This document shows positions 47,363-52,867 of a stretch of DNA of 52,867 nt, piece by piece; position 1 is the first letter of the stretch, and each line of letters opens with the position of its first letter. A model generated the notes under the pieces. The model searched no databases, was not told where the DNA came from, and saw only the letters and a list, made by a program, of their open reading frames with translations. The stretch is from a virus, in the IMG/VR virus record IMGVR_UViG_3300048927_000381, positions 1-52,867 of that record. One strand, 5' to 3'. Both the position numbers and the translations under genes were made by a program.

Positions 47363-47576
47363 GAAGCTGCCGGACTGGCCGGCAGGCATGAACCGCGAAA
47401 TGGCGCTGGCCTATACCGGCGTCAGCGGTGAGCAGATGAAGGAATGGGAGCGGTCGGGCAAGGTGCAGTTCTGCCCGCGCGGTCCGCGTGGTCAGATGCT
47501 GGCCCTGCGCTCTACCCTGGACGCCGCCCTTGCGGAACTGTTCGGCGCCGCTGCTGGCGGAGCGCCCGAATTCTGA
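47346..47576 (+). CDS. Excisionase-like small DNA-binding protein
   Basis: The 76-residue product has NREMALAYTGVSGEQMKEWE followed by a wing-like GKVQFCPRGPRGQMLAL and a final helix. This MerR/Xis-type winged-helix pattern, directly before the integrase with a TGATG overlap, suggests the recombination directionality factor. Placement in the same message as the integrase means both are made after induction. Confidence 0.7.
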   Translation: MGLALEKLPDWPAGMNREMALAYTGVSGEQMKEWERSGKVQFCPRGPRGQMLALRSTLDAALAELFGAAAGGAPEF

Positions 47577-48868
47577 TGGGCAAGGCAACGATCAAACTCC
47601 CGGCCTATGTCAGCCGCGTTCGCCTTGCGTCCGGCGAATATGCCTATTTCTGGAAGCTGCCGAGCTGGGCCCGGCCGACGAAGGACAAGAAGACCGGCAA
47701 GGAAACCCCGGTGATTCGGCATGGCCATCCGTGCCCGGTCGCATCCTCGCCTCTCGGCACCAGCTTCGATGCGATGGTGCAGAAGGCGGAGGCCCTGAAC
47801 GACACGCTCAGGGAGTGGCGCCTTGGCATGGAGCGTAAGACGATCAAGCCGGGCACGATCGCCTGGCTGTTCGTCTGGTATCGCGAACAGGACCGCTTCA
47901 CGAAGAACAAGCCGAAGACCCAGCGCGACTATAAGCGGCTGATGGATATGCTGGTGGATTTCCCGACCAGGTCCGGCACCAAGCTCGGCGTCTGGGCGGC
48001 GGGCAATCTCGATGCCGGGTCCGTCGACGGGCTCTACAAAAAGATGCGGGAGACGAAGGGCGAGCGCGAGGCGTCCTATGCGATGCAGGTCTGCCGCCTC
48101 GTCTGGAAATGGGCGGTCCGCTACAACAAGACGACCGGCGTCAACACCAACCCGTTCGCGGGCATGGGTATCAAGAGCACCGCCGCCGGGGAGAACCGGG
48201 CGACCAGCCGCGCCGAATACGACCTCTATCGCGCGACGGCGCGCGAACTCGGCTATCAGAACATGGCCGCCGCCGCCGCGATCTGCTTCGAGGGCTGCCA
48301 GCGCGTCAGCCAAGTGTTTGGCCTCTGGCCTGACGAAGAGAAGGAGCGGGAGGGCAAGGTGCCGCCGGCCGGGCTGCAATGGTCCGTCTACAAGCCGGGC
48401 ATTGCCATCGCGCTCAACCAGCGGAAGACGGGCAACCCGGTCTGGCTGGAACTGACGATCGAGGTCGATGGCGAGACGGTCGAGCTATATCCCGACCTGG
48501 AGCAGGAGCTGCGCGACCTGCGCGCCCGCGCGCCGCGGGACGAGCTCGACCAGCCGACCGGGCCGATAATCGTCGATGAGCGATCCGGCAAGCCGTTCGA
48601 CCCGCGCTGGCTGTCCACCGTCCACCGGCGCATCTGCGACAAGGCGGGCTTGCCCAAGGCGATGACGTTCACCGGGTTCCGGCACGGCGGCATCACCGAA
48701 ATCGGCGATTCGGGCGAGGTCGATGTCCGGCCGATCTCCGGCCACAAGACGCTCGCCCAGACGCGCACCTACAACAAGGCGACGGCCGAGAAGGGCCGCC
48801 GCATCGCACTCAAGCGCCGCGAGCACATCGAGCAGCTCGGCGCCCGGGAAGAAGGAAAGGGAGATTGA
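47576..48868 (+). CDS. int: Tyrosine recombinase integrase
   Basis: The 430-residue product starts at the ATG that overlaps the upstream stop. Its N-terminal part binds arm sites, a SAM-like core-binding domain spans about 90-190, and the catalytic domain has Arg243 (CQRVSQVF), Lys284 (NQRKTG), Arg369-His370 (FTGFRHGG), His390 (SGHKTL) and Tyr399 (RTYNKAT). The first His of the usual HxxR is a Thr (Thr366). It should join attP to the tRNA-Lys 3' end. Unusually the gene is about 3.9 kb from attR, with five further genes between. Confidence 0.94.
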   Translation: MGKATIKLPAYVSRVRLASGEYAYFWKLPSWARPTKDKKTGKETPVIRHGHPCPVASSPLGTSFDAMVQKAEALNDTLREWRLGMERKTIKPGTIAWLFVWYREQDRFTKNKPKTQRDYKRLMDMLVDFPTRSGTKLGVWAAGNLDAGSVDGLYKKMRETKGEREASYAMQVCRLVWKWAVRYNKTTGVNTNPFAGMGIKSTAAGENRATSRAEYDLYRATARELGYQNMAAAAAICFEGCQRVSQVFGLWPDEEKEREGKVPPAGLQWSVYKPGIAIALNQRKTGNPVWLELTIEVDGETVELYPDLEQELRDLRARAPRDELDQPTGPIIVDERSGKPFDPRWLSTVHRRICDKAGLPKAMTFTGFRHGGITEIGDSGEVDVRPISGHKTLAQTRTYNKATAEKGRRIALKRREHIEQLGAREEGKGD

Positions 48869-49116
48869 TGACCCACCCCCATGAAGGGCTTCAAGAGCCT
48901 GCGCTGAGAGAGGCGCTGGAGAAGGAAGAGTTCTGCCGCCGCTTCAAGGCGCGGATGCTGGAGCGCTGCCACCCGCGCACTCATTTCGATGATGGCGAGA
49001 GCATCGCGGAATATGCCGACGATACCGCGCCCACCTATTGGGAAGATCATGGCGGGCCGCTTTGCGAAACGCCGGAAGAGTGCGCGGATGCTGATATGAG
49101 CTATTGGGGAGAATGA
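48868..49116 (+). CDS. Small acidic protein after the integrase
   Basis: The 82-residue product (MTHPHEGLQEPALREALEKE) starts on the integrase stop (TGATG). It is acidic with ESIAEYADDTAPTYWEDHGG and ends CADADMSYWGE. Unknown function; it starts the block of variable genes beside attR. Confidence 0.6.
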   Translation: MTHPHEGLQEPALREALEKEEFCRRFKARMLERCHPRTHFDDGESIAEYADDTAPTYWEDHGGPLCETPEECADADMSYWGE

Positions 49117-49118
49117 CG

Positions 49119-50579
49119 ATGGCCGAGGAAATGACGCTTTGCCAGAAGGTCGAGATCGCCATTAAGCAGGCGGCTACCGACACGGACAAGGCTTGGGCCG
49201 CTCTGTGCGTCATGCAGGCGCATAACCGCACCGCACCCCCCATCCATCAGTATCAGGGGCTACGGGATGCGGGCCGGTTTCTTCTCGACCGCATCGATGA
49301 TCTTTCATGGACAGATGGTGGATACGACGACCTTGTTCGTGACTGGATGGGCCATGTCGATCCCGCTCTTGATCGCTTCCGCCAAGCCCTATCCACTCTC
49401 CCCCAGCAAGCAGCGACCGACGAGGGGGAGAAGGACCGAGCGCGTAAATTGCTGGCTGACTTGGACGCGCTGCTTGGCAAGCCGATCCGCACCGGCCCGG
49501 TTGCCGAGGATGCGTTCAAGCTGATCCTGTCCGCCCTCTCCTCCCCCACATCCCAGCCACTCGCAGCAGAAACGAGGCTGATCGAAGCGGAAAGGCAGTT
49601 CGCCCGGATCAAGGACGTTGAGCAGGCGCTGGCGAATGGCGCGCACTATGCCGACGATCCCGAATGTCACCCCTGCTATCCGACACTGGTAGCGGCGCGG
49701 CAGATACTGGAAAAGCTGTTCGCCGCCCTCACGCAACCCGAACCCCCATCCCAGCAAGGGGGTGGGGAAAAGTGGAAGGAATATCATCCACTGTTCTCCG
49801 ACTTCGCGGTTGAACATGATGACGGTGAGTTCACGATCTACACGCCATCTGGTTACTCTGTGTCTGTCTTTCGGGATGGCGAAAAGCTGGTCGTCTGCAA
49901 CCCATCGAAGGAAGGCTTCAAGGCGTTTAGCGCCAATCTCGCAACCCTGTCAGCCCAGCAAGCGACTGTCTGCTCAGGATGCGAAGGTAAGCCCGCGCCC
50001 GAAAACAACCCGTGCGCTGTCTGCGGTAAGCAAGCAGCGGGGGAGGCAGAGGCGCGTGAACGCCTAAAGCTGGCCGAATTGGTGAGAACTAGACTGCTTG
50101 GCGTTCACCATGACGAACAAGACCTTTACCTCGAAAATCACGATTGGCAGCGCATCATCGCAGCCCTGTCATCCCCGCAAGCAGCGGGGGAGGCGGAGGC
50201 GGTTGCGTGGCGGTATGAGCGCGAAGACGGCATGATCGAATATCTGACGGAGCAATTTCCGTGGATGGTCGAGCATGGTTGGACCGAAACACCCCTCTAC
50301 GCCACCCCACAGCCGACAGAGACGCAGCGGATCGTTGCGTGGCGCACAGATGATCCTCCCAAGGACGGGACCGTCATCTATCGCCGGGTAATCAGCGTCT
50401 ATCGCTTCCAGCCTTATAAGCTGAACAGCCAACAGGCAAAGCGCGGACAGAAGGGGCGTTGGCAGGAAATGAACGAGTATGGCGGATGGGATAACTGCAA
50501 TCAGCCGCTCGGAAACGAATGGACGGCTGACGATCCGTTCGCTGCCAGCGGCGAGCATCTGGCGGGAGAGGGGCAATGA
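49119..50579 (+). CDS. Large mosaic protein with zinc ribbon and 'AWRY..TPLYATP' module
   Basis: The 486-residue product starts at the ATG about six bases behind GGGGAG. It is a string of modules: an N-terminal helical part, helices to about residue 210, a beta segment (FTIYTPSGYSVSVF), a zinc ribbon (CSGCEGKPAPENNPCAVCGK), and then AEAVAWRYERED with WTETPLYATPQPTETQRIVAW near residues 357-410, and an ending GEHLAGEGQ. The last three elements recur in the protein at 51118. Such patchwork is common in accessory genes of temperate phages; no function is known. Confidence 0.75.
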   Translation: MAEEMTLCQKVEIAIKQAATDTDKAWAALCVMQAHNRTAPPIHQYQGLRDAGRFLLDRIDDLSWTDGGYDDLVRDWMGHVDPALDRFRQALSTLPQQAATDEGEKDRARKLLADLDALLGKPIRTGPVAEDAFKLILSALSSPTSQPLAAETRLIEAERQFARIKDVEQALANGAHYADDPECHPCYPTLVAARQILEKLFAALTQPEPPSQQGGGEKWKEYHPLFSDFAVEHDDGEFTIYTPSGYSVSVFRDGEKLVVCNPSKEGFKAFSANLATLSAQQATVCSGCEGKPAPENNPCAVCGKQAAGEAEARERLKLAELVRTRLLGVHHDEQDLYLENHDWQRIIAALSSPQAAGEAEAVAWRYEREDGMIEYLTEQFPWMVEHGWTETPLYATPQPTETQRIVAWRTDDPPKDGTVIYRRVISVYRFQPYKLNSQQAKRGQKGRWQEMNEYGGWDNCNQPLGNEWTADDPFAASGEHLAGEGQ

Positions 50580-51121
50580 GCGCGGGCCTGCCAACGCCAC
50601 TTAGGCCATGGGTTAAAACGCCTCTGCAATACGCGATCCTAGATTTCTTATGTCGCGACTTGAACGGGGGCGATCGCGACGCGATCCGCCAAGCCCAAGA
50701 GCGGGCAGATGGCAGATTTTATCCCATTCGGGACGTATACGCCACACTCACTGAGCCAAGCAACAAGGACATGCCGATAACTGGAGCGAAATGCCTCAAC
50801 CGCAAAGGTGTCATCGCGCGGGAAATGCTGGTCAGCCATGGCGATGAAATTGAATACCTTGCCAGCGATCCGCTCCGTCGCTCTCTGGAACGGGTAGCAG
50901 CGCAAATGAACCGTGGGTGGGATGGCCCCGGCTGGTCACCCGGCGACGTTATGTTGATCCGATATTACATCGAAACCAGCGATATTTTCAACATTGACCG
51001 AGTGATGGCGATGCGTGCGCAAGCCCAAGGTTGGATCAAGGAAGCAAAGCGCCGGTGGTCCGCTGGCTTTGTTCCGAACCCTTTTGGGGAGCCTGTTACC
51101 ATGGAGGGGGATAAGGCATGA
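50576..51121 (+). CDS. Unknown protein in mosaic block
   Basis: The 181-residue product overlaps the previous stop by four bases and starts MSAGLPTPLRPWVKTPLQYA. It is soluble, with FYPIRDVYATLTEPSN and a helical C-terminal half (AMRAQAQGWIKEAKRRW). The last codons and the downstream start lie in a 25-bp block repeated at 51841. Not recognised. Confidence 0.65.
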   Translation: MSAGLPTPLRPWVKTPLQYAILDFLCRDLNGGDRDAIRQAQERADGRFYPIRDVYATLTEPSNKDMPITGAKCLNRKGVIAREMLVSHGDEIEYLASDPLRRSLERVAAQMNRGWDGPGWSPGDVMLIRYYIETSDIFNIDRVMAMRAQAQGWIKEAKRRWSAGFVPNPFGEPVTMEGDKA

Positions 51122-51546
51122 GCGAGCGCAAGCTGAACCACGAAGCATGGGCGCGCTCCATGATCGGCTTCATCCGTGAGCGCGGACTGGAAAGCGAGTT
51201 TCAGGGCTGGTGCGGAGGGTGGCCTTGCCGCGTTGCATCGCCGGATGAACCACCCCCATCCCTGCATCGTGAGCCGGTGAAGGCGGAGGCGGTTGCGTGG
51301 CGGTATGACCATGCCGACGAAGCGCCGATATTCCAGACGGAACGCCGTTCCTATGTCCCGAAAGGCTGGACCGAAACACCCCTCTACGCCACCCCACAGC
51401 CGACAGAGGCGCAGCGGATCGTTGCGTGGCTGCGGGAACGGCAGGAGGTTCACCGCAGCAAGTGGGGCGTGTCGATCGACACAGCGACCCGCGACATTGC
51501 CGACGCCATTGAGGCGGGCGAGCATCTGGCGGGAGAGGGGCAATGA
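51118..51546 (+). CDS. Mosaic protein sharing modules with the 49119 gene
   Basis: The 142-residue product contains EAVAWRYDHADE and WTETPLYATPQPTEAQRIVAW, and ends GEHLAGEGQ. At DNA level the shared blocks are 28, 64 (one mismatch) and 34 bases. It also shares HREPV near residue 50 with the gene at 51857. Only the N-terminal 40 residues are unique. This looks like recombination-built gene variety. Confidence 0.7.
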   Translation: MSERKLNHEAWARSMIGFIRERGLESEFQGWCGGWPCRVASPDEPPPSLHREPVKAEAVAWRYDHADEAPIFQTERRSYVPKGWTETPLYATPQPTEAQRIVAWLRERQEVHRSKWGVSIDTATRDIADAIEAGEHLAGEGQ

Positions 51547-51860
51547 GCGCCATAGGGCTTGACAAGCTTCCTGCCGACACTTGTGGGCTGAAGCTGTACA
51601 AGATTGTCGGGGAGCGACTGATTGCCAGCGAAAGCGTTATCTTCAACGGAGGCCGCGATGCAGTCAACACGGTGCTGCGCCGTGCCGCCATATCTGGCCG
51701 CGTTGAAGTTGAACCGGAAGGTGACCTGCCGGATTTCTATGCCGATGTTTTGACCGATCCGAACGGCTCGTGGGAAGCGTCCGTCGCCTTAGATCGCAAC
51801 AGCTATTCCAAACTGAAAAACCATTGGATGCGCTGCAATCTGGAGGGGGATAAGGCATGA
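51543..51860 (+). CDS. Small unknown protein in mosaic block
   Basis: The 105-residue product (MSAIGLDKLPADTCGLKLYK) has an alpha/beta look and ends NLEGDKA, the same EGDKA ending as the gene at 50576. Both flanking junctions lie in repeated DNA, so the gene appears to be an exchangeable cassette. Confidence 0.65.
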   Translation: MSAIGLDKLPADTCGLKLYKIVGERLIASESVIFNGGRDAVNTVLRRAAISGRVEVEPEGDLPDFYADVLTDPNGSWEASVALDRNSYSKLKNHWMRCNLEGDKA

Positions 51861-52615
51861 GCGAGGAACTGGACCTGCGTCCGTGGGGTTGGGCACCCGG
51901 CTTCTATTGCTTCAAGTGCAAGGACTGCCCAGAGCCTGACAATGTGTTTATGAACGGTGCGCTTGGGGCCAAGCGATCAATCCGTTGCCAGAAACACGCG
52001 ATGGAAGCTCGCGAACGGGCCCTGTCCACCCCACCCCCACCCCTGCATCGTGAGCCGATAGAGGCTGACCGGGAGCTATATTTGAAACTCGGCATTTTCC
52101 ACACATGTGAAGACCGTATGATCCTCGCTGGCTGGGCTGACGATAGTAAGGAGATGCAGGAGATAGTCGCCCACCGCCTTGCGTTCTCCACGCCAGCAGC
52201 AAGCGATGCGGAGGTGATGCGGGAAGCGTGCGCGATTGCAGCCAGGAACGCGCTTGTTGCCCACGAGTGGCCGCCGCAGGACGGCGACCGCCAGATTGAC
52301 GAAGTGCTGGCCGCAATTCGCGCCCTTCCTCTACCCAAGGCCGGGGAGGGGGAAGCCAGCCCATATGCTCCGCGTCCAAATTGCCACACGATTGCGACCT
52401 TTGACGCTCTTCTGGATTGGATGCGGTCCGTCAGTGCTGGTGAATGGACATGGCTTCGCAACAGCGTCTGCAAATATGTGACTATCAAGCTGGATACACG
52501 GGCGGGCGCTTACAGGATCGAGGATCGAAACGACAACAGCCTGTCTCTCGATGATCTGGTCTATCAGTTTAACAGCATCGCCACCCCTTCAACCGAAGGG
52601 CGCAAGGGGGAGTAG
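51857..52615 (+). CDS. Last gene of the rightward operon, unknown mosaic protein
   Basis: The 252-residue product begins with a Cys cluster (FYCFKCKDCPEPDN and a later RCQKH), a probable zinc site. It continues with PPPPLHREPIEADRELYLKL, an Ala-rich helix (EVMREACAIAARNALVAHEW) like other phage accessory proteins, and a C-terminal beta part. It shares the 27-bp LHREP-encoding block with the gene at 51118. It ends 33 bases before the arm-site repeats. Confidence 0.65.
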   Translation: MSEELDLRPWGWAPGFYCFKCKDCPEPDNVFMNGALGAKRSIRCQKHAMEARERALSTPPPPLHREPIEADRELYLKLGIFHTCEDRMILAGWADDSKEMQEIVAHRLAFSTPAASDAEVMREACAIAARNALVAHEWPPQDGDRQIDEVLAAIRALPLPKAGEGEASPYAPRPNCHTIATFDALLDWMRSVSAGEWTWLRNSVCKYVTIKLDTRAGAYRIEDRNDNSLSLDDLVYQFNSIATPSTEGRKGE

Positions 52616-52647
52616 CGGGCCAGAACGGATCGGGAACGATCCCCCAT

Positions 52648-52683
52648 TTGTCGAAATGAATGTCGAAACGTTTGTCGAAACGG
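52648..52683. repeat. Right integrase arm-type sites: three 12-bp tandem repeats
   Basis: Units 52648-52659, 52660-52671 and 52672-52683 each contain TGTCGAAA at the same phase. The first unit recurs unchanged at 1070-1081 next to attL. About 60 bases separate them from the attR core. Contiguous short direct repeats at this distance are typical of P'-arm sites. Confidence 0.8.
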
Positions 52684-52685
52684 CG

Positions 52686-52732
52686 CACGACAACAGCCCG
52701 CGCAAAGCGGGAAAAATCCTTTAGTTGTCGTG
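52686..52732. repeat. 9-bp inverted repeat beside attR
   Basis: CACGACAAC (52686-52694) and GTTGTCGTG (52724-52732) are perfect reverse complements, eight bases before the core. A small stem (CCCGC/GCGGG) lies between. It may take part in the integration complex or bind an accessory bending protein. Confidence 0.45.
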
Positions 52733-52740
52733 GGTTCGAA

Positions 52741-52789
52741 TGGTGAGCCCTGCTGGATTCGAACCAGCGACCTACTGATTAAAAGTCAG
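52741..52789. repeat. attR core (49 bp)
   Basis: Identical to attL 940-988. It forms the 3' part of the intact tRNA-Lys, so the phage attP sequence restores the tRNA end from the CCA to the anticodon stem on integration. Confidence 0.95.
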
Positions 52790-52816
52790 TTGCTCTACCG
52801 ACTGAGCTAAGGGCCC
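52741..52816 (-). tRNA. tRNA-Lys (anticodon UUU)
   Basis: The 76-base minus-strand gene folds to a full cloverleaf. The acceptor stem is GGGCCCT with AGGGCTC (one G-U pair), the anticodon arm has loop CTTTTAA, the T arm has TTCGAAT, and CCA is encoded. It is the integration target and remains intact because the phage core supplies its 3' part. Its 5' end and promoter belong to the host flank. Confidence 0.96.
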
Positions 52817-52867
52817 TCATGTCCTGAGGTCCGCACGCACTAGAGGCGGCGATGCGGATGGTCAACC

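Larger units (their letters stand above)
50191..51865 (+). repeat. Set of near-identical DNA blocks shared by mosaic genes
   Basis: Pairs seen: 50191-50218 with 51281-51308 (28 bases, identical); 50280-50343 with 51367-51430 (64 bases, one mismatch); 50550-50583 with 51517-51550 (34 bases, identical, including stop and next start); 51102-51126 with 51841-51865 (25 bases, identical, also a gene junction). Outside this span, 51250-51276 pairs with 52031-52057 (27 bases, one mismatch) and 50031-50047 with 50178-50194 (17 bases). Repeats fall at module edges and gene junctions, which are natural sites for homologous exchange. Confidence 0.9.
940..52789. mobile_element. Complete HK97-like temperate siphophage (prophage)
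   Basis: The element is bounded by a perfect 49-bp direct repeat that duplicates the 3' part of a tRNA-Lys gene. It carries every module expected of a temperate siphovirus: integrase, excisionase-like protein, repressor with operators, replication, terminase, capsid, tail, lysis. None of the core genes I recognise is visibly broken, so the prophage could be inducible; that is an inference. The unit length between equivalent points of the two cores is about 51.8 kb. Confidence 0.96.

Noticed and set aside
52701-52720. Terminator at the right end
   Set aside because: The CCCGC/GCGGG stem is followed by As, not Ts, on the plus strand, so it does not fit an intrinsic terminator for the rightward operon.
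1-52867. CRISPR array, diversity-generating retroelement or insertion sequence
   Set aside because: I saw no spaced identical repeats of CRISPR type, no reverse transcriptase gene and no transposase. The only tandem repeats are those listed.

Overview
The window holds one complete, integrated temperate siphophage genome of about 51.8 kb. It lies between two copies of a 49-base core that is the 3' part of a tRNA-Lys(UUU) gene (attL 940-988, attR 52741-52789), with about 0.9 kb of host DNA on the left and about 50 bases on the right. The host looks like a sphingomonad-type alphaproteobacterium (Sphingobium/Sphingomonas-like). The reasons are the high GC content, GTTC-N7-GTTC SOS boxes, GTGA/ATGA-coupled genes, and proteins typical of that group's prophages (HIRAN protein, DUF2303, Gp37/Gp68). 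The genus is an inference. The host DNA on the left is a decayed thiolase joined to a second gene remnant.

Layout: (i) 1.0-6.5 kb is an accessory segment beside attL. It has integrase arm-type sites, a coupled cassette of three small membrane proteins, a HIRAN-domain protein, about 1 kb of non-coding DNA rich in inverted repeats, a small XRE regulator, an SRAP (YedK-like) gene with an SOS box, three small unknown genes read divergently from that box, and a membrane O-acyltransferase. (ii) 6.5-31.9 kb, all on the minus strand, is the late region. Read from 31.9 kb leftwards it encodes an HNH nuclease, small and large terminase, prohead protease, HK97-type capsid, portal, a repeat-bearing carbohydrate-binding putative head fibre, connectors, tail tube, frameshifted tail chaperones, an inserted membrane-protein gene, tape measure, tail tip proteins, host-specificity protein, fibre proteins, holin-like membrane proteins, endolysin, spanin and an SGNH-esterase-like tail spike. 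(iii) 32-39.5 kb, minus strand, holds early genes: a regulator next to the late operon, lambda O/P-like replication proteins with a 16-bp iteron array inside the O-like gene, a VRR-NUC nuclease, DUF2303 and its usual neighbour, an orphan adenine methyltransferase, regulators and a Cro-like protein. (iv) 39.5-40.45 kb is the immunity region. A LexA/S24-type repressor gene is flanked on each side by three copies of a CGGCA-N4-TGCCG operator, with early promoters firing outward in both directions. (v) 40.5-52.6 kb, plus strand, is a tightly overlapping operon. It contains a cupin-like protein, a C5 methyltransferase with a long repeat-filled recognition region, a DEDDh exonuclease, a Gp37/Gp68 (DUF5131) protein, an excisionase-like protein, the tyrosine integrase, and a set of mosaic genes that share near-identical DNA blocks.

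Working model: the repressor holds both outward promoters shut, and RecA-stimulated autocleavage derepresses them. The leftward transcript supplies Cro, replication and late functions; the rightward one supplies DNA modification and excision/integration. Three intrinsic terminators inside the minus-strand late region suggest antitermination or local promoters. The loci that depart most from standard phage gene sets are the SOS-box cassette of unknown genes, the acyltransferase/esterase pair, the carbohydrate-binding head fibre, the repeat-rich methyltransferase, and the module-shuffled genes next to attR.
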